A DNA stretch of 64,000 nucleotides from Rhodocyclaceae bacterium (GTDB lineage Bacteria > Pseudomonadota > Gammaproteobacteria > Burkholderiales > Rhodocyclaceae). The notes under the pieces were generated by a model. It made no database searches, was not told the origin of the DNA, and was given only the letters and a program-made list of their open reading frames with translations. This document shows, in pieces, positions 48,481 through 58,005 of this stretch. The DNA is taken from positions 1 through 64,000 of the forward strand of contig JAEUNM010000048.1 of assembly GCA_016791105.1 (NCBI GenBank). The letters are read 5' to 3'. Numbering within the stretch: position 1 is the stretch's first letter; the number at the start of each line of letters is the position of its first letter. A program made the position numbers and the translations under genes.

Positions 48481-48825
48481 TGCCGCGATCGAAGCCGGTT
48501 GCAACAGCAAGCAAAATCCGGCGCGCCGCCGCCATCCTGGGCGCTCCCGATCGCCGCAGAGCATTCTGCGCACAGCAGTGGCGACGGCCCTACATTCACA
48601 TCTTTACCCATATTTGCGCCGACCCTGCATCGCCCTGCAGGGATAATGCGCAAGCTTTGCCGCTACGCGGCATACTTGCGGCAATTCCGCGGCTCATCCA
48701 GAATTCGACCATGCTGGCGGACGTTGCAGCCCTGAGCACCCCCGGGCAGCGAAATGCCAGATCCGCTAAAGTCCGAATGAAACAGGACCGTAAAATAGAA
48801 CCGACATGAAATTCGGACCACGCAA
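48481..48825. other. 345-bp intergenic region
   Basis: I see no gene here. A TAAAAT box at about 48791-48796 could be the -10 element for the downstream kinase gene, but no -35 element fits. Short open frames have no recognisable features. Confidence 0.35.
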
Positions 48826-50568
48826 GTGCAAGCATTCGTCTCCGTGAGCGCGTCCGGACAGACAGGTTTGCCCGCCGCGGATGTAGCGGGCGCCAAAATG
48901 ATCGAAGCCATTTCCAGCGGCAGGCGGCCGCACGTGTTCGTTGCCGCCGCCGCGCTGGTCCTCGCTGCACTGGTATGGCTGTTCGTCGCCTACAAGGTCG
49001 AGCAGGAAGAGCAGCTGGTGCGCGCCGGCATCGAGCGCGACAATGCCAACCTGGCCCGGGCATTTGCCGAACACACCACACGCACTTTCAAAAGCGTGGA
49101 TCAAGCCGTTCTATTCCTGAAATTCCAGTACGAAAAATTGGGGCGGCAAATAAATATTGCCGACTATGTTCGGGAAGGCATGATCATCAGCAATATTTTC
49201 AATCAGCTCGGCGTCATTGACGAAAGCGGAAAATACATACTAAGCAGCATTCCGGAATTCAAGCCGGTTTTTCTGGGCGACCGCGAACACTTCAAGGTGC
49301 ATGTCGATCAGGATAGCAATCAACTATTCGTAAGCAAGCCAGTACTGGGCCGCGCCACCGGAAAATGGTCGATGCAGCTCACGCGCCGCATCAACAAGGC
49401 GGACGGAAGTTTTGGCGGCGTGGTGGTGGTGTCGGTCGATCCATTTTATTTTTCCAAGTTCTATAGCGATGTGGACCTCGGCAAAAACGGCGTCATCACA
49501 TTGGTCGGCCAGGACGGCATCGTGCGTGCGCGCCGCGCCGGCGATGACACATCGGTCGGGCAGGACATCAGTCAATCGAACCTGTTCGAGGAACTGAAGC
49601 GGGCGCCGTCGGGCAATTTCGTGGGCAAAAGCCCCATCGACGGCATTAATCGCTTCTACAGTTTCCGCGCCCTGCCCGACTATCCGTTTTTGGTCGAAGT
49701 GGGTGTCGGCGAACACGAGTCCCTGCAGGAATTTTATGAACGGCGCGACGCCTACTATCAGTTCGCCGCCATGTTCACACTGGCTGCGCTTGCAGTATCG
49801 TTATTGCTTGCGCTGCTGATCCGGGAACTGCAGCAAAGGGCAGAAATACTGCGCGTGGCGCGCGAGCGCGCGGAATCCGCCAACCTCATGAAATCCGAAT
49901 TTCTCGCCAGCATGTCGCATGAATTGCGCACGCCGCTCAACGGCATCCTGGGTTACGCCGAATATTTGCGTGACGACGCACGCGACAATACCAACCGCGA
50001 GTTTGCCGACACGATATACAACAGCGGCCGCCATCTGCTGGAACTTGTCAATTCCATACTCGACCTGGCGAAAATCGAAGCCGGCAAAATGGAACTGGAA
50101 CCGGAACGCTTCGTGCTGCGGGCACTGCTCAGTGACGTGGTTCAACTGCACCGCGCCGCGGCCGACGCGAAAGGCTTGGCGCTATTGCTCACGGTATCCG
50201 AAGCCACACCGGAGTACGTCGTTTGCGACAAGCTCAAACTGGGCCAAATTCTCAATAACCTGTTGCACAACGCACTCAAATTCACGGACCACGGCAGTGT
50301 TACACTTTCGGCCGGACTGACCAGCAATTCGATCCATTTCGAGGTCATCGACACGGGGTGCGGCATACCCGAAGAATTGCAGAATCTGGTGTTTGAAAAA
50401 TTCCGTCAGGCCGACGCCTTCATTACCCGGCGCCATGGCGGAACGGGCCTGGGGCTGTCACTGGTAAAACAGCTTGTGGAATTGATGCAAGGCCGCGTCT
50501 GGCTGCACTCCCGTCCTGGTGCGGGCACCACGGTAGGTTTCAGCCTGCCGCGCGACGGCCTTGCGTAA
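48826..50568 (+). CDS. Membrane sensor histidine kinase with periplasmic dCACHE domain
   Basis: The 580-residue kinase has TM1 at about 37-56, a periplasmic double-CACHE-like domain (about 60-300, with VSVDPFYFSKFY and DGIVRARRAGD) and TM2 near 308-330. HisKA follows with His365 in MSHELRTPLNG, then HATPase with NNLLHNALKF and [11 protein letters not shown]. There is no PAS or receiver domain. dCACHE domains usually sense amino acids or organic acids. GTG 48826 gives the longest sensible start; ATG 48898 would remove 24 residues. A free-standing receiver gene follows after 162 bp and is its probable partner. Confidence 0.9.
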   Translation: MQAFVSVSASGQTGLPAADVAGAKMIEAISSGRRPHVFVAAAALVLAALVWLFVAYKVEQEEQLVRAGIERDNANLARAFAEHTTRTFKSVDQAVLFLKFQYEKLGRQINIADYVREGMIISNIFNQLGVIDESGKYILSSIPEFKPVFLGDREHFKVHVDQDSNQLFVSKPVLGRATGKWSMQLTRRINKADGSFGGVVVVSVDPFYFSKFYSDVDLGKNGVITLVGQDGIVRARRAGDDTSVGQDISQSNLFEELKRAPSGNFVGKSPIDGINRFYSFRALPDYPFLVEVGVGEHESLQEFYERRDAYYQFAAMFTLAALAVSLLLALLIRELQQRAEILRVARERAESANLMKSEFLASMSHELRTPLNGILGYAEYLRDDARDNTNREFADTIYNSGRHLLELVNSILDLAKIEAGKMELEPERFVLRALLSDVVQLHRAAADAKGLALLLTVSEATPEYVVCDKLKLGQILNNLLHNALKFTDHGSVTLSAGLTSNSIHFEVIDTGCGIPEELQNLVFEKFRQADAFITRRHGGTGLGLSLVKQLVELMQGRVWLHSRPGAGTTVGFSLPRDGLA

Positions 50569-50730
50569 ACCTTACCGAGATGCCTGTATGGGTATGTTTT
50601 TGATGTTTTGGAACAGACCAATACAATGCGTTCGGCGTGCATCTGTCGCGCGCGCAGCGCCCGCGCCGTGTAATGAATTGGCGTTCGCCGCTAGCTGCCG
50701 CTCAATTCGAATTCAGGACTAACTGAAAAC

Positions 50731-51090
50731 GTGCTGAAAGTTCTGGTTGTCGACGATCAGGCCGTGAATCGGCTGCTGCCCACCACGCTGCTCAAGCAAA
50801 AGGGCTGTGGCGTGATGGAAACGGATTCTGCGGAAGCCGCACTCGAAATACTCGAACAGCGCGAATTCGATTGCATCCTGCTCGACATCAGCATGCCTGG
50901 CATGAGCGGAATCGAACTTTGCCAGTTGTTGCGCGCGCGCGAATCCACGCGGCGCACCCGCATCGTCGCCTACACCGCGCACGCCATGCCGGAAGAGCGT
51001 ACCGACATACTCAATGCCGGGTTTGACGATTTGCTCATCAAGCCGATTTCGCGCAATGAACTCTATGCGGTGGTCGGCCTTCTCGCCTAA
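50731..51090 (+). CDS. Single-domain response regulator (CheY-like receiver)
   Basis: The 119-residue protein is a bare receiver domain: the acidic pair VDDQ at the N-terminus, phospho-acceptor Asp52 in LLDISMPGM, Thr/Ala in AYTAHAM and Lys in IKPISRNEL. There is no DNA-binding or enzymatic output domain. It would act as a diffusible phosphoryl shuttle or bind a partner. GTG 50731 is the start. It lies downstream of the dCACHE kinase, which lacks its own receiver. Confidence 0.9.
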   Translation: MLKVLVVDDQAVNRLLPTTLLKQKGCGVMETDSAEAALEILEQREFDCILLDISMPGMSGIELCQLLRARESTRRTRIVAYTAHAMPEERTDILNAGFDDLLIKPISRNELYAVVGLLA

Positions 51091-51101
51091 GCGTACTGTT
51101 A

Positions 51102-51845
51102 TCAGCCCAGTGCCCGCAGCAGGTCGAGTTCATCGGTAAATACTGCACTTACTCCGGCCGCAAACAAGCTTTGCGCAAGTTTCACGTCGTTCACGGTCCA
51201 ACAGGCAACCGGTATGCCGGCCGCCTTGGCGGATTGCAAGGTGTCAGGCAGCAGGTGGCGGGCGTTGCAATGTAATGCGACAGCGCCGAGGCGTTCCTGC
51301 AGCCCGCGCCAATCCGGCGGCACCTGATCGAATAGCAAGGCGCGCGGCAAGTGTGGTGCGGCGGCCCGCGCCTCCCACAAGGCGGCGAGAGAGAAACTCG
51401 ACAATAGCGGCGGCAGGGTCGCGCCGGCCCAAAGTTGCGCCGCCTGCTCCGCCACGATACGCCCGGTGAGCGCCTCAAAACCTTGCGCCGGCTTGATTTC
51501 GACATTTACCGCAATGTCCGCTTGCCGGCATAAGGCCGCGGCCTGATCCAGACGCGGTATGGCTTCCCCGGCAAATTCCGCGCCGAACCAGCCCCCTGCG
51601 TCCAGTCTGGCGAGCGCATCGGCGCTATGCTCGCAAACACGACCTTCGCCGTCAGTCGTGCGCGCCAGGGTTTCGTCGTGAATCAGCAGCGCTACATGAT
51701 CGCGACTAAGCATGACGTCGAATTCGGCCATGCGGTAACCGCGTTCTATGCCCAGCTTGAGCGCCGCCAAAGTATTTTCGGGCGCCAGGCGGCCGCCGCC
51801 GCGGTGCGCGATCAGACGCGGATAAGGCCAATTCGCTTGCGTCAC
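51102..51845 (-). CDS. ugpQ: Glycerophosphodiester phosphodiesterase
   Basis: This 247-residue TIM-barrel enzyme hydrolyses glycerophosphodiesters to glycerol 3-phosphate and an alcohol. The motifs are intact: AHRGGGRLAPENTLAAL, EFDVMLSRDHVALLIHD and VNVEIKP. The conserved WTVNDVKLAQSLFAAGVSAVFTD end is present. It has no signal peptide, matching cytoplasmic UgpQ. It lies 33 bp downstream of the UgpB-like gene on the same strand, supporting a joint role in glycerophosphodiester use. Confidence 0.95.
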   Translation of the reverse strand: MTQANWPYPRLIAHRGGGRLAPENTLAALKLGIERGYRMAEFDVMLSRDHVALLIHDETLARTTDGEGRVCEHSADALARLDAGGWFGAEFAGEAIPRLDQAAALCRQADIAVNVEIKPAQGFEALTGRIVAEQAAQLWAGATLPPLLSSFSLAALWEARAAAPHLPRALLFDQVPPDWRGLQERLGAVALHCNARHLLPDTLQSAKAAGIPVACWTVNDVKLAQSLFAAGVSAVFTDELDLLRALG

Positions 51846-51878
51846 GGTCCGACCGCTACGGCAGCTTTTGGCCTTCTT

Positions 51879-53189
51879 TCAACGCTTTGCGGTGGCACGT
51901 GTGGGCTGGGTGCGCTGGACGGCGTCGTCCAGCGCCTGTTTCGCCGGCTTGCGATCGGACCACAGTTCGTCCAGCGCATCGTCCAGAATCTGCCTGACGT
52001 CGGCACGCTCGGCATAGCGCGAGGCCGACGATGCGCCGGTGGCCGGCTTGTTGGTCAGTTGGTCGATGGCAACCTTGATCGAAGCAAAGTCGTCCTTCAA
52101 CAGCGAACTTTGCGTGGCTGCCAACAAGCCAGCCCGGTTGAGCGGCAGAAATCCGGTTTCGCGCTGCCACTCCACCTGCGACTCGGGTTCGAGCAGGAAT
52201 TTCACGAAAGCCGCGACGCCTTTGTAATCGTCGCGCGACAGGCCGGCGGCGGCAAACAGTGCCGCACCGCTCGCCAAGGTATTTTGCGGCGCACCGCGCA
52301 CGTCATCGTAGTACGGCAATCTGGCGACCGATAGGTCGAAACCCGCTTCATGGCGCAGGGACGGATAGACAGACGAGGCCGCCGTAAGCACTTGGCAGTC
52401 ACCCTTCACGAATTGCTCGACCGCCTGGTCCTCGTGCCCGAACAAGCGCAAATATCGACTTTTATACCAGCTCGCCAATAGTGCCAGGTGCTTGATCTGC
52501 ACCAGTCCATTCACGGCCAAAGGGCCATCCTGGCCGCCACGGCCGGCGGCGAATGGCTCGTTGTGCCATGCCGACATGTTTTCAAGGTGCACCCACACCG
52601 GCCGCGCCGAGGTATAGGGGCATGCCGACCCGGCGTCACGCAAGGCGCCCAGTGCGGTCTGCAAATCCCACCAGGTTTTTGGCGGATCGTCGGGATTGAG
52701 GCCGGCTTTTTTGAAGGCGTTCCGGTTGATGTACATGACCGGCGTCTCCAGCCCGACCGGCAGGCCTACCAGATGCCCGGCAGAGTCGAGCGAAGCAGGA
52801 CTCATTTGCGCGGGCGGTTTGAGCGTTTCCAGCGTCGCGCCGGCTTCGCGCATGAGCTGATGGATGGGCTTCACTTTCAAGCGACCGCTGCCCGCCGACG
52901 AAGCGTGATCCTCGTCGAGAATCATGAGCGCCGGCAGCTTGTCCACCGCGGCCGGATCAAACTTGCGTTCGAGCAGTTCGATCTTGCGCTTAGGATTGCC
53001 GGCGTTGTAGCGGTTCACCATTTTCTGCAACTGCGCCGCTGCGTCGGGCGCCAGTTGATGCACAAATTCCAGCGGTCCGGCCGGCACGGCAGCGGGTTTG
53101 GCTTGGGGCGGAGATTTCGGCTTTGCGGCCTGCGCGCAAAGCGCGACACAACAAAGCAACACCGCGCACATCGAGCGCTTGAACGTCAT
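51879..53189 (-). CDS. UgpB-like sn-glycerol-3-phosphate/sugar substrate-binding protein
   Basis: This 436-residue exported protein has a clear signal peptide (cleavage about AQA at residue 21). The type I family (extracellular solute-binding protein family 1) features include AVDKLPALMILDEDH, GLPVGLETPVMYINRNAFKKAG and PPKTWWDL. The pairing with ugpQ points to glycerol 3-phosphate or glycerophosphodiesters. No ugpA/E/C transporter genes are nearby. The C-terminus has a basic/Thr-rich tail. ATG 53189 has GGAG 9 nt upstream. Confidence 0.87.
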   Translation of the reverse strand: MTFKRSMCAVLLCCVALCAQAAKPKSPPQAKPAAVPAGPLEFVHQLAPDAAAQLQKMVNRYNAGNPKRKIELLERKFDPAAVDKLPALMILDEDHASSAGSGRLKVKPIHQLMREAGATLETLKPPAQMSPASLDSAGHLVGLPVGLETPVMYINRNAFKKAGLNPDDPPKTWWDLQTALGALRDAGSACPYTSARPVWVHLENMSAWHNEPFAAGRGGQDGPLAVNGLVQIKHLALLASWYKSRYLRLFGHEDQAVEQFVKGDCQVLTAASSVYPSLRHEAGFDLSVARLPYYDDVRGAPQNTLASGAALFAAAGLSRDDYKGVAAFVKFLLEPESQVEWQRETGFLPLNRAGLLAATQSSLLKDDFASIKVAIDQLTNKPATGASSASRYAERADVRQILDDALDELWSDRKPAKQALDDAVQRTQPTRATAKR

Positions 53190-53275
53190 GAAACTTACTC
53201 CGGAACATGCAGCAGGAAGGCTGCCGATTATATCGGGGCGCGGCCGAACGACACGCCCGGGCGGACGCGCGGTGC

Positions 53276-55066
53276 TTACAGTTCGCCTATCGGCCTGCGC
53301 CGGCCTTGGCGCCACCATTCGATGAATTGTGCCGGCGGCAGTGCCGGGCTGATGTAGTAGCCCTGGATGCGATCGCACCCATACGAGCGCAACAGGTCGA
53401 GTACGCCGGCATCTTCGACGCCCTCCGCGACCACCTCCAGACCCAGGCCGTGCCCCAGCCCTACCAGCGAGCGCACGATTTCGCGATCGCGCCCGAACTG
53501 AGCCAGACGTTGCACGAACACCTTGTCGATTTTCATTTCCTGCACCGGCATGCGGCGCAGATAAATCATGGACGAGTAGCCGGTGCCGAAATCGTCTATC
53601 GACAGGCGCAAGCGCATCTGGCGCAGCCTGGTCATGATTTCGAGGCAGCGCTGCTCGTCGGTAATCATCGCATTTTCGGTCAGTTCCAAGGTGAGGCAAT
53701 GCGCCGAAACGCCGAAGGTGGTTAGTGCCTGCTGGAGCAGATCGGGCAGTTCCGCGTCTTTCAGATCATTTGCCGTGATATTTACGGAAAGATTGAAATT
53801 CGGATCTTCCTGCGTAAGTTTCGCGAGCAGGCGACAGGCTGTCACGATCACCCAGCGTGAAAGTTGCGCACTCAAGCCGGCCCGGTCGGCGGCTTCGATG
53901 ATCAGGGGGGGCGGCACGGACAGGCGCGCGGCATTGTTCCAGCGCAGCAAGGCCTCGGCGCCGACGCAACATCCGCTCGAGGCGTCGATTTGCGGCTGCA
54001 GATACAGTTCGATTTCTTCGCTTTCGAGCGCCTGCGACAATTCGCGCTCGATTTCGAAATGGTGCGCCGACGCGCGATTCAGTTCGTCGCGGAACAATTC
54101 GAGGCGACTGCCGCGCGTGCGCGCCTCGAACGACGACAGGCGCACGAACATGAGCAAATCATCGACGCTATCCGCCTGATCCGGGGCGCACACCGCCCCG
54201 ACATAGGCAACCAGCCGGTATTCGCGCGTATGCAGCGTAAAAGGGGAATCGAACTGGCGCAACAATTTGGTCGCCGCCAGCATGACCTGGGCCGGCGAAC
54301 TCAAGGCCGGCAGCACGACCGCAAATTCGTAGCGGCTGGTGCGGCAAATGACGTCCTGCTGGCGCAGCGCACCGCGCATACGCGAGGCGACGAGACGCAT
54401 CAGCTGGCGCTGCACGGCTTCGGGCAGGCGCAACAAGGTCGCCGTCACTTCCAGACGCAACTGCAGCAGGCCGAATAACTCGCCGCCGGCGAGCAAGCTG
54501 TCGAGCAAACTGCGCAGGGCGCGAATATTGGGAAGCGCGGTGTCCTCATCGGTCACCCCGGACTGCCGCCGCACCGACTGTTCCCAGGACGCAATGCCCA
54601 AATGCAGGACGCTACAAAGAAACAGATTCAGATTTGATAAGGCGGTGAGAATTTCCGCGTCTATTCGCGCCGTGGCATTTTTGTCGCCAACCAGTTCATT
54701 CAGCACCGCGGCCTGCAGCTGCGCCGCGATGCGCGCCGGAACGTGCAGTTCCACGCCAGCCGCGCGCGCCTCCAGCCATACTGCGACCAGCCGCTCCACC
54801 CCCTCTGCGCGACAACGCAACACGTCGTCGCAAACAAAGGCATCCACCAGTCGGGCAGTCGCCGAGCCGGCGACTGCCCCGACCTGCTGCGCAACCGTGG
54901 CCGCGAGGCGCGGCAATAGACCGTCCGCGCAGGCAGCGTCGGTGAAAGCCTGCAGCGCGAGTTGCTCGCCGGTACCCAGGGCAAACTGATCGAGCCCGTT
55001 CCGCAGCAGGGAAGCGCCATCCGCGGCGGGAATAACGGGCGTATCGCTGCTTGCCTGTGCGTTCAC
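53276..55066 (-). CDS. c-di-GMP phosphodiesterase with degenerate GGDEF and intact EAL domain
   Basis: This 596-residue cytoplasmic protein has an uncharacterised N-terminal part (about 1-165), a GGDEF-like domain whose signature reads SRYEF (inactive as a cyclase), and an EAL domain. Key EAL residues are present: EALLRW (Glu371), the NITANDL region, DDFGTGYSS, KIDKVFV and AEGVED. It should hydrolyse c-di-GMP to pGpG. The start is GTG 55066, overlapping the TGA of the HD-GYP gene by 4 nt, so the two are translationally coupled. Confidence 0.92.
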   Translation of the reverse strand: MNAQASSDTPVIPAADGASLLRNGLDQFALGTGEQLALQAFTDAACADGLLPRLAATVAQQVGAVAGSATARLVDAFVCDDVLRCRAEGVERLVAVWLEARAAGVELHVPARIAAQLQAAVLNELVGDKNATARIDAEILTALSNLNLFLCSVLHLGIASWEQSVRRQSGVTDEDTALPNIRALRSLLDSLLAGGELFGLLQLRLEVTATLLRLPEAVQRQLMRLVASRMRGALRQQDVICRTSRYEFAVVLPALSSPAQVMLAATKLLRQFDSPFTLHTREYRLVAYVGAVCAPDQADSVDDLLMFVRLSSFEARTRGSRLELFRDELNRASAHHFEIERELSQALESEEIELYLQPQIDASSGCCVGAEALLRWNNAARLSVPPPLIIEAADRAGLSAQLSRWVIVTACRLLAKLTQEDPNFNLSVNITANDLKDAELPDLLQQALTTFGVSAHCLTLELTENAMITDEQRCLEIMTRLRQMRLRLSIDDFGTGYSSMIYLRRMPVQEMKIDKVFVQRLAQFGRDREIVRSLVGLGHGLGLEVVAEGVEDAGVLDLLRSYGCDRIQGYYISPALPPAQFIEWWRQGRRRPIGEL

Positions 55067-56619
55067 AGGTAGAACTCGCGCGGATCGATGCCATGCGAAC
55101 CGACCGGCAAGGCGCGCACGATACGGTATGACGTATCGCCGAAAGCGAGCGGGTCGGTAATCAGATCGAGCATGGGCGGGAAGCGATTGGGCGATTTGTC
55201 CGGACCGAGCAGCACCATGACGCGCGGCTTGAGCCGGCGCACGCGGTTTTGTTCGACGACCACCGCAACTTCGCCGGTATTCAGTTCCACCAAGGTGCCC
55301 ACGGGATAAAGACCTATGCACTGGATGAACTGATCGACCGTGTTTTCGCTGAATTGTTTGCCGCGCCGCGCATAAATCTGCTCCAGCGCACGCTGGTTTT
55401 CCACCGCCACGCCGTAAGCACGGTGCGACGTCATCGCGCAATAGCCATCCACGATGCCCGCCATTTCGCCGAACAGGCCGACCCCCTCGCCCTTCAGGCC
55501 ATGGGGATAGCCGCTGCCGTCGACACGTTCGTGGTGACGCCGGATCACCTCCAGTACCGGGCCGGGTACGCGCCCATCCTTTTCCAGCATCGCCAAGGTA
55601 TGTGTAACGTGCTGCTTGATCAAGCCGAATTCTTCGTTGCTCAAGCTACCGTTTTTTTGCAGCAGTTCAACCGGGCAGCGCAGTTTGCCGACATCCTGCA
55701 ACATGCCGGCAACGCCCAGCAGCTTGAGCTGGTCACGCGGCAAACCGAGATGCCGCCCGAATACCATGACGTGTATGGCCACATCCAGGGCGTGGTCATA
55801 GCTATAGCGGTCGTTGCGCTTGAGGCGGGTGAGCCAGAGCAGCGCATCGGGATTGCGCACCACGCTGTGGGCAAGATCTTCCACGGCGTGCTGCACGCGG
55901 TCCACGTCGGGCGCCCGATTCGCGCGCAGATCAGTCAGCAGGTCGGCAACGGCGTTTTGCCCGACATCGAATGCCCGCTCGGCCACGCGCATTTCGCGCT
56001 CCACGCTCACCGTATCGGGATATACCGGCTGCGGGCCGGTTCTTGCGGGGGCGTCTTCCGGCGCTGGCGGCACTTCGCGCTCATTTTTGCGATGGCGCCA
56101 GCGATCGACCAGGCCTTCTATCCAGGCCCGTGGATCGAGCCGCGATGGGACGCTGGCGTCAGTCGCGCCTCCATCCGCCACATCGGATGCCGTATCCGGC
56201 AAAGTTTCCATCCAGTCGCGATGGATGTTATCGACGCCATCACTATCGTCAGGCGCGACGCGACCGCTGCGTGCCGCGCGTTCGACGCGCATCTGGCGCA
56301 ACAGGTCGAAAAATCCGCCCTCGTAGTTGGGCGCGCCGCCGGCGTAGCCCTGCGCCGGTGCGCGTGGCGCCGATTCCGGCACAGGTTTGTCAGGTGCTTC
56401 CGTCGGCGCCGACGCGAATTGATCGCCCACCGAGCGCGAGCGATCGATATAGACGAAGCGGCAAAATTTGCGCAACTGCTCTATCTGATCCGCATTTTCG
56501 ATCAGGAAGCCTTGCAGCAGGAAAGGTGTTTCCAGCCACGGGCGATCCAGTTCGAATACGAACATGCCCGTCCGCAATGACCCAACCGCAACGATTTCCC
56601 TGGTTTGACCGCTAGCCAC
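55063..56619 (-). CDS. HD-GYP domain protein with DUF3391 N-terminus
   Basis: This 518-residue protein has an N-terminal DUF3391-type region, a variable acidic/Pro-rich linker (about 70-210) and an HD-GYP domain (about 270-430). The HHERVDGSGYPHGLKGE signature is intact. The catalytic HD pair reads Gln308-Asp309 (MLQDVGK), so one canonical metal-binding His is replaced. Activity is therefore uncertain. The start is GTG 56619, with an AGGTAGG site about 8 nt upstream. It is cotranscribed with the overlapping EAL gene. Confidence 0.9.
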   Translation of the reverse strand: MASGQTREIVAVGSLRTGMFVFELDRPWLETPFLLQGFLIENADQIEQLRKFCRFVYIDRSRSVGDQFASAPTEAPDKPVPESAPRAPAQGYAGGAPNYEGGFFDLLRQMRVERAARSGRVAPDDSDGVDNIHRDWMETLPDTASDVADGGATDASVPSRLDPRAWIEGLVDRWRHRKNEREVPPAPEDAPARTGPQPVYPDTVSVEREMRVAERAFDVGQNAVADLLTDLRANRAPDVDRVQHAVEDLAHSVVRNPDALLWLTRLKRNDRYSYDHALDVAIHVMVFGRHLGLPRDQLKLLGVAGMLQDVGKLRCPVELLQKNGSLSNEEFGLIKQHVTHTLAMLEKDGRVPGPVLEVIRRHHERVDGSGYPHGLKGEGVGLFGEMAGIVDGYCAMTSHRAYGVAVENQRALEQIYARRGKQFSENTVDQFIQCIGLYPVGTLVELNTGEVAVVVEQNRVRRLKPRVMVLLGPDKSPNRFPPMLDLITDPLAFGDTSYRIVRALPVGSHGIDPREFYL

Positions 56620-56735
56620 GAAGCCTACCTATTTATATCTGCAGCATGCCGGGCTGCTGCCTGTCGTCTTGTTGCCACGCCTTCCCGGTGCCGATGCAGC
56701 CTGCCGAAAGCGACCCGGCACTATTCGCCACTGCC

Positions 56736-57773
56736 TCATGGAGCCGGGTTCGTGTAGCGCAAGTGTATCGCGTCGATTTCATGCAGAATTTCCGCGCCCA
56801 GATCGGTCTGCCAGCATGACAGATTTTCTTCCAGTTGGTGCAAATCGCTCGCGCCTATGATGCTGCTCGTAACACTCCATTGCTGGCGGCAAAACGCCAG
56901 CGCGAGCGCCGCCGGAGCCACGCCGTGCCGGCGCGCCAGGCTCACATAAGCCGCGACCGCCGGCGGGACATTGGGTTTTTCATAGCGCTGCGCAAAGCCC
57001 GGAAACAGCGTAAAACGGCCCGCCGCCGCCGGATTATCCAGGTATTTTCCCGTAAGCAGGCCGAACGCAAGCGGGGAATAAGCGAGCAGACCGAGCTTTT
57101 CTCGAAACACCGTTTCTTCGCCACCATATTGAAATGTTCGATTCAGCAGACTGAACGCGTTCTGAACCGACACCGGTCGAGGCAAGCCATGCAGATCGGC
57201 CAGCCGGCAAAATTCCATGATGCCCCAGGGGTGCTCGTTGGACAATCCGAAATAGCGCAATTTGCCGCCTTGCTGCAATTCGGCAAGTGCTTCGAGTTGC
57301 TGCAAAATCGGTGTGCATTCACGCTCGGCCGCAGGATCGAATTTCCAGCGCCCGAACATGGGCTGATTGCGCTCCGGCCAGTGCAACTGGTACAAATCCA
57401 CGTAATCCGTGCGCAGGCGCTGCAGTGATCCTTCCAGGGCCGCGCGCAGGTTGGTGCGGTCCAGCGCACGCGGCCCGTTGCGTATCCAGTTCATGCCGCG
57501 CGCCGGCCCGGCCGCCTTGGTGGCGATGATCAATTTGTCGCGCGGCTGACGCGCGAGCCAACTTCCCACGATACTTTCGGTTTGGCCATAGGTTTCGCCA
57601 CGCACCGGCACCGGGTACATTTCCGCACAGTCGATAAAATTCACGCCCTGCGCGCACGCGAAATCGAGCTGGGCGTGGGCATCCGGCAGTTCGGTCTGCT
57701 GACCGAAGGTCATCGTGCCGAGGCAAATTTCCGACACTTCCAGTTGGCTCAATCCGAGCTGGCGATATTGCAT
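56736..57773 (-). CDS. Aldo/keto reductase
   Basis: This 345-residue NADP(H)-dependent TIM-barrel reductase resembles E. coli Tas/YajO-type enzymes. It has QYRQLGLSQLEVSEICLGTM, then the catalytic Asp-Tyr region FIDCAEMYP, the DLYQLHWPER strand and the C-terminal IIGASDLHQLEENL cofactor loop. The substrate is unknown. ATG 57773 starts at the conserved first strand. It is divergent from rlmM. Confidence 0.92.
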   Translation of the reverse strand: MQYRQLGLSQLEVSEICLGTMTFGQQTELPDAHAQLDFACAQGVNFIDCAEMYPVPVRGETYGQTESIVGSWLARQPRDKLIIATKAAGPARGMNWIRNGPRALDRTNLRAALEGSLQRLRTDYVDLYQLHWPERNQPMFGRWKFDPAAERECTPILQQLEALAELQQGGKLRYFGLSNEHPWGIMEFCRLADLHGLPRPVSVQNAFSLLNRTFQYGGEETVFREKLGLLAYSPLAFGLLTGKYLDNPAAAGRFTLFPGFAQRYEKPNVPPAVAAYVSLARRHGVAPAALALAFCRQQWSVTSSIIGASDLHQLEENLSCWQTDLGAEILHEIDAIHLRYTNPAP

Positions 57774-58005
57774 GATTGAAAACCCGCGGGCATGGTGCCG
57801 GCCTGTGCGCGGCCTGGTCCCGCCCAGGTAATCCGCACCCAACCGATCGTAATGTGTTATGTCATGATAGGCGCGAACATGCGCCTCCTTACCGCTGATG
57901 CGAGCAGGGACGCATACCGTTCAGGAATGGTCTGCCGCCCCGGTCCGCTCGGCAGATCGACGTGTTACCCGCATATTATGCCCGCCGCCCTGCGTTTGCC
58001 CACAC

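Noticed and set aside
51102..53189. Complete Ugp ABC transporter operon
   Set aside because: Only the binding protein and ugpQ are present; the neighbouring genes on both sides are signalling proteins.
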